Source of the DNA: Arenicola marina
Taxonomy: Eukaryota > Annelida > Polychaeta > Arenicolidae
Reading direction: 5' to 3'
NCBI GenBank assembly: GCA_964019135.1
Contig: OZ025248.1
Span: forward strand, 73,228,119 to 73,292,118
Length of the DNA stretch: 64,000 nt
This document shows, in pieces, positions 53,881-64,000 of this stretch. The stretch's first letter is position 1, and each line of letters starts with the position of its first letter. The position numbers and the translations under genes were made by a program. The notes under the pieces were generated by a model, which was not told where the DNA came from, ran no database searches, and worked only from the letters and a program-made list of their open reading frames with translations.

Positions 53881-55551
53881 CGATTTGACCCAAATTGTCA
53901 ACTGAAGGCACTAATTGACCCCTGATACCCCAATTTGACCCATCAGATCCAGATTTGTTCTTTGAGATCCACTAGTGTCCACACGGTGAGGCGGCTACAG
54001 TAAGCAAATAATATACATACATGCATACATAACATACATAAGGCCTACTACTTCGACGGCATTTCTCTATGGGACTTCCCATGTTGAAGCCGTTCATCGT
54101 GCTCGCTCTTATGCTGGGACAAATGTGTTGTCGCGTACTTCACATGTCCCTTCGTCAAATATTACCAGGATTTGTCCTTTGGTTAAAGATGGTAACCTAG
54201 AGCCACAGTGCTTAATAAAATGACGCCCTGAAGCCGAATCATTGTTTTGATTTCAATCTTGATCAGAAAAACGAAAAAAAAAATGGCATGCGCCCAGGCG
54301 GGATCGAACGCGTGACCTTTCAATCCGAAGTCCAACGCTATACCCACTGAGCCAGCCAGACAGCGTTAACGTTGGCGTGTCGCATGTGATTCATGTCCAA
54401 AGGCCGGGTCGCGCAGTTTCGGGCGTTGACAATATTCGTAAAAGTATAGCTTTCAAAATGTAGTTTTCCCCACAATATCCTGATATCGGCCTTCCATAAG
54501 GTCTACCGCATCACCCCACGCTTCCGCCTCAATCTTTATATCGACTCAAACCCCAACGAAACATGTTCACGACGATGCTTCGACGTGTGGTGGCAAGTGT
54601 TAATGCTCCAACCCCAGCTCTAAACGAACCCGTCATTAGGTAATTAGGCAATGAAAACGGAACTATCTGAGGCTATATAGCATTACTCCGCGGTAATTAG
54701 GTACTATGGAAGGCCATATGCACCATTGCATATCAAAACTTCAAAATCACCAGCCTCTCACTTTTAGTACTTACCCAAAATCGTCAAAAATCAGGAAAGC
54801 AAGTTAGAACCGCGATTGTTACGGTACTTAGTAGGGCTGAACTATACATAAACATACCTGTGCTCACAAATGACCTATTGCCCTTACCCAGGGAACCATG
54901 GCGCCGCACAAAGGAGACCCCCCCCCCCCGTTGCTCGGTCGCCAATGATGAGAGAATGGGGAAATGGACTCATGGCACTTTCGATTCCCTCAGTGTTGCC
55001 CCTTGTAGGTGCGATTGTAGGCTAAAATGCCCGTTTGTATGAGTTATTTCAAGCTACATTGACCGCTGCAATGAATTCTCCTGATCGTCTGTAAAAAAAT
55101 CACTTCTGTCAGTAAGCCTCAGCCTCCGTCTTGTTATATTGCTGAGGGACCGCAAACGACTGAAAAGAAGCAATGTGGACGTTTCGTGATATGACAGCAA
55201 AGTCAAAATTCGTAAGATCCCATTTCTGTCTTGCCTTTTCGTGGTTGGCCCAGGAAATCGATTAGTGAGTGAGCGTACCGCGGGAGTCTAACATGGACAC
55301 CCCTCACCCACACTCTCGCTAGCCCGTGTTGTGCATTTCTAATTCTGCAGAGTTGTTCATTTCGCTCGTTGGTGACAGGGACGAGATGTTCAAACGTAGG
55401 CCGGGTAGCGATGCTTGTTGACTTGCCTGTTCGAGATGGGATATTCATTGCTATGGCATGCCGTATCATCTTGAACTATTTATTTGCACACATAAATAAC
55501 ATTACGTCAATTCTACATGCATTTACATGAGGTCCGACGAAACCACCCGTA

Positions 55552-57170
55552 ATGTATCCGCGGAACTCTTCTTCCGGCTGGTGTCTTGTGTCAGCGGAAC
55601 TCTTCTTCTTTCTGCTTGTGTCCGCGGAACTCGTCCTCTTCCTACCGGTGTTTTGTGTCCGCCGAACTCTTCTTCTTCCGGTTGGCGTCTTGTGTCCGCG
55701 GAACTCTTCTTCTTCCGGCTGGCGTCTTGTGTCCGCGGAACTTTTCTTCTTCCGGCTGGTGTCGACGGACCCCTGTGAACTCTTCTTCTTCCGGTTGGCG
55801 TCTTGTGTCCGCGGAACTCTTCTTTTTTCTGCTTGTGTCCGCGGAACTCGTCCTCTTCCTACTGGTGTTTTGTGTCCGCGGAACTCTTAATCTTCCCGCC
55901 GGCGGCTTGAATCCGGGGAACTCTTCTTCTTCCGGTTGGCGTCTTGTGTCCGCGGAACTCTTCTTCCGGCCGGTGTCTTGTGTCCGCGGAACTTTTCTTC
56001 TTCCGGCTGGTGTCGACGGACCCCTGTGAACTCTTCTTCTTCCGGTTGGCGTCTTGTGTCCGCGGAACTCTTCTTCTTTCTGCTTGTGTCCGCGGAACTC
56101 TTCTTCTTCCGGCTGGCGTCTTGTGTCCGCGGAACTTTTCTTCTTCCGGCTGGTGTCGACGGACCCCTGTGAACTCTTCTTCTTCCGGTTGGCGTCTTGT
56201 GTCCGCGGAACTCGTCCTCTTCCTACTGGTGTTTTGTGTCCGCGGAACTCTTCTTCTTCCGGTTGGCGTCTTGTGTCCGCGGAACTTTTCTTCTTCCGGC
56301 TGGTGTCGACGGACCCCTGTGAACTCTTCTTCTTCCGGTTGGCGTCTTGTGTCCGCGGAACTCTTCTTCCGGTTGGCGTCTTGTGTCCGCGGAACTCTTC
56401 TTCTTCCTGCTTGTGTCCGCGGAACTCGCCCTCTTCCTACTGGTGTTTTGTGTCCGCGGAACTCTTCTTCTTCCGGCTGGCGTCTTGTATCGAAGAAACT
56501 TTTCTTCTTCCTGCTGGTGTCGACGGACCCCTGTGAACTCTTCTTCTTCCGGTTGGCGTCTTGTGTCCGCGGAACTCTTCTTCCGGCCGGTGTCTTGTGT
56601 CCGCGGAACTTTTCTTCTTCCGGCTGGTGTCTTGTGCCCGCGGAACTCTTCTTCTTCCCGCCGGCGGCTTGAATCCGGGGAACTCTTCTTCTTCCGGCTG
56701 GTGTCTTGTGTCCGCGGAACTCTTCTTCTTCCGGCAGGCGTCTTGTGTCCGCGGAACTCTTCTTCTTCCGGCTGGTGTCTTGTGCCCGCGGAACTCTTCT
56801 TCTTCCGGCTGGTTTCTTGTGTCCGCGGAACTCTTAATCTTCCCGCCGGCGGCTTGAATCCGGGGAACTCTTCTTCTTCCGGCTGGTGTCTTGTGTCCGC
56901 GGAACTCTTCTTCTTCCGGCAGGCGTCTTGTGTCCGCGGAACTCTTCTCCTTCCGGCTGGTGTCTTGTGCCCGCGGAACTCTTCTTCTTCCGGCTGGCGT
57001 CTTGTGTCCACGGAACTCTTCTTCTTCCCGTCGGCGGCTTGAATCCGGGGAACTCTTCTTCTACCGGCTGGTGTCGTCACTTCCCGGGAACTTTTCATCC
57101 GGCTGCTGTCGTCGGTCTCCGGGAAACGCTTCTTATACCGGCTGGCAGCTGGCGGCGTCGGCCCCGTTTG
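55552..57170. repeat. 37-bp minisatellite, unit 2 array
   Basis: Same 37-bp consensus and variant set as unit 1, in a longer and partly reordered array; flanking unique sequence on both sides is conserved. Confidence 0.95.
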
Positions 57171-57841
57171 ACTGATCTTTCGGGTTACAACGTGTTTCGC
57201 TTGGTCTGAATGAACAGGCACCTAGTTGGTGAACGCTGGTAAATGGTCAGTGAGACCAATGATGGTTTGAGGATATGACCCTAGACAAGGGTAGGATTTG
57301 AACCCGCAACCTACTGGTTTAAAGTCGAGTGCGTTACCTCTCGACCACGGCGGCTTCTGCTGGAGAGTGCGGTGGATGGAATATATATGATCTCACCCAG
57401 TCCCGCTATCTGACACATAACGTAGAGAGAAAAAATCATTGCAGAGAACTTATATGTGATAACTGTATTTATAATGCATGTCCAGTGATGCTCGTAGGAA
57501 ATAAAATAGTGTGGCCAACAGACCATTGTATCTGAAACTGATGCCTAACTTTCACGTCACTAACGTACCCGCCTTGGTCGAGGGGTTGAGTGCTCGACTG
57601 CAGATCAACCTGCCACCTATCGCCGTTTTTTTAATTTTTGTGCCAGGGGTAGCACCTGATAATGCAATTGATTATTTCATTTCTACAAATGTTAATCCTT
57701 TTAGTTTTGCATTTGTGTATTATTATAACAACAACATTATTGCTATCATTGTAAGATACTGTATTGTTTGTTTGTAATGTACTCGTTGCTATACTTCCGG
57801 TGTATATGTGAAGTCTGTTATAATGTGTTATGATTATTATT

Positions 57842-57868
57842 ACTGACAGAAGTCTAAAGACTTCTGTC
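57842..57868. repeat. unit-2-specific hairpin
   Basis: CTGACAGAAGT, CTAAAG, ACTTCTGTCAG is a perfect inverted repeat absent from unit 1 at the same place. CTGACAGAAGT also occurs in the dispersed repeat (about 20740 and 48920). Confidence 0.85.
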
Positions 57869-60540
57869 AGTATACTACTCAGTTCGGTTTGTAAATTTGT
57901 TTGTTTGTCCGCTTTGTTGTCAGAGCGATACAGGTCGTAATTCGACAGCTACGGTCATCGGTCTTGACCAAAAGGTAGACTGGTGAAATGGCTCGGCTAA
58001 GTTCGTTATTGGCATATGTAGGTCAAAGGTCAAGGTCACAGCGATTTTTAAAAAAAAAGTTAAGAACGCATATATCTCCGTTAATCTTAGAGATAGAGAT
58101 CTCGGGTAAGTTTCAAAATGTGCTGCCCATCAAGAGGCATCTTTCGTATATTGTTTACTTTTTGACGCGTCATACTCATTTTCGAGCAAAATGAGATAAT
58201 AGGTTTTTCGGAAAACACACTAAATCACCTCTGTCAGTTGTGTGGCTTTTAGACACATTTAAAACCAAGTTATCGCTATACGGTTCTGACATGGCATAGA
58301 AATATGAATAAGAATAACCTCTATAGAATCCAGTGCGTCACGTGACGCCACGATGACGTCACTTTCGGTACATACAAAACATTTTCAAAAATCGAAAAAA
58401 AATGCAAAAAATGCTAGACCAGCGTCATATTGTGGGGAAAGTGATCTCCTGTAGAGCTGGATAGTAAAAACAATACGTTCCAATGTTACTTCCGGTTCCA
58501 GAACGGCGGGAAATTGTCTTTGGGACTTCCCATGTTAAAGCCCTCCAACTCTCAAGCTGGGAAAATATGTTTTGTCGCATATTTCACAAGTGCCTTCGTC
58601 AAACACTACCAGGATTTTTCCGTTGATTCAATATGGTATCTAGTAGAAACAATGGATGCCATATGGTATTTGAATAAGAAATGACGTCAGAGGAATTTTT
58701 TGAAATTTGGCCAATGGTAAAAGATGGGGATTTTTAGCGCTGGCAAGGACTCCCACGGGCGACCTATGCCAGTTATCGTTCAATGCTTGCAGTTGTGGAT
58801 GGACCGGACTGAGATGAGCCACCAACGGTAAACATGGTGACATAACATACTAGCTGTTTGGTATAGAGTCGAAAACGTTTAACATGGAACCCTATGGGGA
58901 AAATATAATTTCATTCAATTTGACATACTTTCGTTTGAGCGATCTCACGTTGCTTTACCATGGTGAGAGATGTGGACGAGTACAAGAGTCCCAGGGTAGG
59001 CTGACGGCAAACGCGTGTCTCAGTTTCGTTTCCATGGCAACCGGACATTTTCCCAATGATAAAGTATACAAATTCCCTCTAATTTAGAAAATTCGTCAAA
59101 AATCTGAAAAAATAGCTAGACCTTGGATCGTTGCGTATAATGGTAGGGAAGATATGTCTCCAGATTGCTATTGGCAGTAAAGCATTATTATCCTTTACAT
59201 ATTAGCTGCAGAGTTCTTTCTTCGTCTGCTCGTTTTTCATTTATCCGCAATGATGAAAAATAGCAATTTTCGGTAATTAGGTGAAGCTATATTTGAAGGA
59301 CTAACAGTCCTACCGCCGTTCTAATCAACGTTTTGCATTGAGGGCACACATGTTTGTGTCTAGATATTTGCACGTTGCCGTGCGTCAGGCCATGACGTCA
59401 CCATGACGTGATGACGTCATAATTTTATAACCTCTATTGCTCAACTATTATACCTCGTAGCGACTACCGGTTGATTTGACGCTGTACCTTATATCAAGGG
59501 ACAACTGCTGCAATGCGTAACTTTTTTGCGGTACCGAAACGTGTGCGTCAAAAATGACGTCATAGCTAACGTGCTCCTAAGAAATGTTGGATTTGCTTTA
59601 TTTTCAGCCACTTTGGCAATAGCTGTCATAACCCGAGTTTGATAAGTAGGTATATTAAAGACATAGAAGCCATCTTGAGCATTTTTGCGAACGTCAAATG
59701 ACGTCATGTCTCGTCACGATGACGTATTATTAGATAAAAATAAAATTCGTAGCGCCATTCATAATGAGTCGAGCAATCGCTCTTGAGAACAATAGTTCAT
59801 GTTCACTTAAACTCTAATATGGCATTAAATTGGCGGCCGGAAGATGCGTCACATGACGTGATCGTCACGTCACAGGCACAATCGACGGTTTTACCTGTAA
59901 TTCCGTTAATATCTGTTAATTGCACATTGCACATTGCTCAAAATAAAGCCTGCGGTGCGCACGTTGTCGGATGAATGCGCTATTTGGCTTAAATGTCCCG
60001 TTATACGCTCTGTTTAGCTCGAATTGTCCGCCGTATAGGCGCTGTGTATCCAAAATTGCCCCTATATGCGCTGTTCAGCTCAAATGGCCTGGTATATTCG
60101 CTATTTAGCATAAATTGCGCGTTATATGCGCTTTATAACTGACAATTACCGCTACATGCGCAATTGAGCCCAAATTGCCCGTTATACGCACAATTTAGCC
60201 CAAATTGCCCGTTATACGCGCTGTTTAACCCAAATTGCCCCTTAGATGCCCAGTGTACCTCAAATTTCCTGTTATACTTGCTATTTAGCCCAAATTGCCA
60301 GCCGAAAGCTCTATTTTGCAAACAAAAGCTCCATTTTGCCAACAGAAAGCTCTATTTTGTCCACAGAAAGCTCTATTGGGCATAAGTTGTTCTCCCAAGC
60401 AGCCAGCTATGCTGAATTGCCATCTGAAGGCTATATTTGGCCCGCCGAAAGCTCTATTTACCTCAAATTATGCCTTAAAAGCTCTATTTGGGCCAAATTG
60501 TATGTGTAATGGCCTACTTAGCCAAATTTACTCACTAAAA

Positions 60541-63500
60541 CTCTATTTTGCCCGCTGAAACCTCGATTTGACCCAAATTGTCAACTGAAGGCACTAATTG
60601 ACCCCTGATACCCCAATTTGACCCATCAGATCCAGATTTGACCTCTAAGATCCAGATTTGACCCCTGAAATCCAGATTTGTTCTTTGAGATCCACTAGTG
60701 TCCACACGGTGAGGCGGCTACAGTAAGCAAATAATATACATACATGCATACATAACATACATAAGGCCTACTACTTCGACGGCATTTCTCTATGGGACTT
60801 CCCATGTTGAAGCCGTTCATCGTGCTCGCTCTTATGCTGGGACAAATGTGTTGTCGCGTACTTCACATGTCCCTTCGTCAAATAGTACCAGGATTTGTCC
60901 TTTGGTTAAAGATGGTAACCTAGAGCCACAGTGCTTAATAAAATGACGCCCTGAAGCCGAATCATTGTTTTGATTTCAATTTTGATCAGAAAAACGAAAA
61001 AAAAAATGGCATGCGCCCAGGCGGGATCGAACGCGTGACCTTTCGATCCGAAGTCCAACGCTATACCCACTGAGCCAGCCAGACAGCGTTAACGTTGGCG
61101 TGTCGCATGTGATTCATGTCCAAAGGCCGGGTCGCGCAGTTTCGGGCGTTGACAATATTCGTAAAAGTATAGCTTTCAAAATGTAGTTTTCCCCACAATA
61201 TCCTGATATCGGCCTTCCATAAGGTCTACCGCATCACCCCACGCTTCCGCCTCAATCTTTATATCGACTCAAACCCCAACGAAACATGTTCACGACGATG
61301 CTTCGACGTGTGGTGGCAAGTGTTAATGCTTCAAACCCAGCTCTAAACGAACCCGTCATTAGGTAATTAGGCAATGAAAACGGAACTATCTGAGGCTATA
61401 TAGCATTACTCCGCGGTAATTAGGTACTATGGAAGGCCATATGCACCATTGCATATCAAAAATTCAAAATCACCAGCCTCTCACTTTTAGTACTTACCAA
61501 AAATCGTCAAAAATCAGGAAAGCAAGTTAGAACCGCGATTGTTACGGTACTTAGTAGGGCTGAACTATACATAAACATACCTGTGCTCACAAATGACCTA
61601 TTGCCCTTACCCAGGGAACCATGGCGCCGCACAAAGGAGACCCCCCCCCCCCCGTTGCTCGGTCGCCAATGATGAGAGAATGGGGAAATGAACTCATGGC
61701 ACTTTCGATTCCCTCAGTGTTGCCCCTTGTAGGTGCGATTGTAGGCTAAAATGCCCGTTTGTATGAGTTATTTCAAGCTACATTGACCGCTGCAATGAAT
61801 TCTCCTGATCGTCTGTAAAAAAATCACTTCTGTCAGTAAGCCTCAGCCTCCGGCTGATTATGGTCTTGTTATATTGCTGAGGGACCGCAAACGACTGAAA
61901 AGAAGCAATGTGGACGTTTTGTGATATGACAGCAAAGTCAAAATTCGTAAGATCCCATTTCTGTCTTGCCTTTTCGTGGTTGGCCCAGGAAATCGATTAG
62001 TGAGTGAGCGTACCGCGGGAGTCTAACATGGACACCCCTCACCCACACTCTCGCTAGCCCGTGTTGTGCATTTCTAATTCTGCAGAGTTGTTCATTTCGC
62101 TCGTTGGTGACAGGGACGAGCTGTTCAAACGTAGGCCGGGTAGCGATGCTTGTTGACTTGCCTGTTCGAGATGGGATATTCATTGCTATGGCATGCCGTA
62201 TCATCTTGAACTATTTATTTGCACACATAAATAACATTACGTCAATTCTACATGCATTTACATGAGGTCCGACGAAACCACCCGTAATGTATCCGCGGAA
62301 CTCTTCTTCCGGCTGGTGTCTTGTGTCAGCGGAACTCTTCTTCTTTCTGCTTGTGTCCGCGGAACTCGTCCTCTTCCTACTGGTGTTTTGTGTCCGCGGA
62401 ACTCTTCTTCTTCCGGTTGGCGTCTTGTGTCCGCGGAACTCTTCTTCTTCCGGCTGGCGTCTTGTGTCCGCGGAACTTTTCTTCTTCCGGCTGGTGTCGA
62501 CGGACCCCTGTGAACTCTTCTTCTTCCGGTTGGCGTCTTGTGTCCGCGGAACTTTTCTTCTTCCGGCTGGTGTCGACGGACCCCTGTGAACTCTTCTTCT
62601 TCCGGTTGGCGTCTTGTGTCCGCGGAACTCTTCTTCTTCCCGCCGGCGGCTTGAATCCGGGGAACTCTTCTTCTTCCGGCTGGTGTCTTGTGTCAGCGGA
62701 ACTCTTCTTCTTTCTGCTTGTGTCCGCGGAACTCGTCCTCTTCCTACTGGTGCTTTGTGTCCGCGGAACTCTTCTTCTTCCGGTTGGCGTCTTGTGTCCG
62801 CGGAACTCTTCTTCTTCCTGCTTGTGTCCGCGGAACTCTTCTTCTTCCGGCTGGCGTCTTGTATCGAAGAAACTTTTCTTCTTCCGGCTGGTGTCGACGG
62901 ACCCCTGTGAACTCTTCTTCTTCCGGTTGGCGTCTTGTGTCCGCGGAACTCTTCTTCCGGCCGGTGTCTTGTGCCCGCGGAACTCTTCTTCTTCCCGCCG
63001 GCGGCTTGAATCCGGGGAACTCTTCTTCTTCCGGCTGGTGTCTTGTGTCCGCGGAACTCTTCTTCTTCTGGCAGGCGTCTTGTGTCCGCGGAACTCTTCT
63101 TCTTCCGGCTGGTGTCTTGTGCCCGCGGAACTCTTCTTCTTCCGGCTGGTTTCTTGTGTCCGCGGAATTCTTAATCTTCCCGCCGGCGGCTTGAATCCGG
63201 GGAACTCTTCTTCTTCCGGCTGGTGTCTTGTGTCCGCGGAACTCTTCTTTTTTCTGCTTGTGTCCGCGGAACTCTTCTTCTTCCGGCTGGCGTCTTGTGT
63301 CCGCGGAACTCTTCTTCTTCCCGCCGGCGGCTTGAATCCGGGGAACTCTTCTTCTTCCGGCTGGTGTCTTGTGTCAGCGGAACTCTTCTTCTTTCTGCTT
63401 GTGTCCGCGGAACTCGTCCTCTTCCTACTGGTGCTTTGTGTCCGCGGAACTCTTCTTCTTCCGGTTGGCGTCTTGTGTCCGCGGAACTCTTCTTCTTCCT

Positions 63501-64000
63501 GCTTGTGTCCGCGGAACTCTTCTTCTTCCGGCTGGCGTCTTGTATCGAAGAAACTTTTCTTCTTCCGGCTGGTGTCGACGGACCCCTGTGAACTCTTCTT
63601 CTTCCGGTTGGCGTCTTGTGTCCGCGGAACTCTTCTTCCGGCCGGTGTCTTGTGCCCGCGGAACTCTTCTTCTTCCCGCCGGCGGCTTGAATCCGGGGAA
63701 CTCTTCTTCTTCCGGCTGGTGTCTTGTGTCCGCGGAACTCTTCTTCTTCTGGCAGGCGTCTTGTGTCCGCGGAACTCTTCTTCTTCCGGCTGGTGTCTTG
63801 TGCCCGCGGAACTCCTCTTCTTCCGGCTGGTTTCTTGTGTCCGCGGAATTCTTAATCTTCCCGCCGGCGGCTTGAATCCGGGGAACTCTTCTTCTTCCGG
63901 CTGGTGTCTTGTGTCCGCGGAACTCTTCTTCTTCCGGCAGGCGTCTTGTGTCCGCGGAACTCTTCTCCTTCCGGCTGGTGTCTTGTGCCCGCGGAACTCT
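60541..64000. repeat. macrosatellite unit 3 (partial, runs off window)
   Basis: Starts CTCTATTTTGCCCGCTGAAA and follows unit 1 closely to the minisatellite. The array from 62287 is still running at the window end. Confidence 0.95.
62287..64000. repeat. 37-bp minisatellite, unit 3 array with a 681-bp internal duplication
   Basis: The variant order from about 62688 to 63215 recurs at about 63369 to 63896, an offset of 681 bp, with only scattered differences (for example CTCTTC to CTCCTC near 63811). Confidence 0.9.

Larger units (their letters stand above)
53861..60540. repeat. macrosatellite unit 2 (6.7 kb)
   Basis: Nearly identical to unit 1, but the minisatellite block is about 500 bp longer. 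Differences include loss of about 40 bp of ATCCAGATTTGACC repeats near 53950, loss of CGGCTGATTATGG near 55125, a 14-bp deletion at 57613 and a hairpin at 57842. Units 1 and 3 share the undeleted states. Confidence 0.95.

Overview
This is eukaryotic, metazoan-type DNA. Genes are split by GT-AG introns, AATAAA signals follow stop codons, tRNA-headed SINEs recur, and most of the window is transposons and satellites. A marine invertebrate is likely, but I cannot name a taxon. Only a small part looks like host coding sequence: two exons of a ZNHIT2-like gene at the left edge (minus strand), a five-exon BEN-domain gene at about 22.4-24.8 kb (minus strand), and possibly a repeat-riddled exon cluster at 6.2-11.3 kb.

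Layout. 0-4 kb: ZNHIT2-like exons with a SINE in the intron, then an intact protein-primed family B DNA polymerase of Maverick/Polinton type that carries a spliceosomal intron, converging on a small minus-strand terminal exon. 4-6 kb: arrays of short palindromes (CCATGG and ATCATGAT types) and a 105-bp tandem repeat. 6.2-11.3 kb: a 12-bp minisatellite inside an apparent exon, small exons, then eight ~346-bp repeats that each keep a splice-acceptor-like site and a short terminal reading frame. 12.4-17.8 kb: C-rich repeats, a ~52-bp satellite that looks derived from the local SINE, CCGG-rich repeats, and the start of a Harbinger transposase whose stop codon is created by a TA-flanked MITE. 20-22 kb: more dispersed repeats and a CTATAG palindrome array. 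22.4-24.8 kb: the BEN-domain gene.

25.5-39.5 kb is a nested insertion that can be read almost to the base. A LINE (27105-39092, 13-bp target duplication) sits in one copy of a duplicated segment whose other copy keeps the empty site. Its ORF2 endonuclease domain is split by a 6.5-kb DNA transposon. That contains a 2.7-kb element with long inverted repeats and a perfect 8-bp target duplication, and one inverted repeat of that element contains a fold-back hairpin. The LINE ORF1 is intact and ends in what reads as an IMPACT/UPF0029-like domain, which I regard as the most unusual protein-level observation here.

43-47.6 kb: a decayed three-exon Tnp2-type (EnSpm/CACTA-like) transposase gene, with a pogo-like MITE and a SINE in its introns. 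Its 3' end abuts a macrosatellite of 6.2-6.7-kb units that fills 47.6-64 kb (two whole copies and a partial third). Each unit holds tRNA-like segments, a 37-bp minisatellite with long open frames on both strands, a cluster of TGACGTCA motifs and a degenerate ~36-bp repeat. The genes do not form one pathway. The window is a record of layered insertion and tandem amplification around a few host genes.
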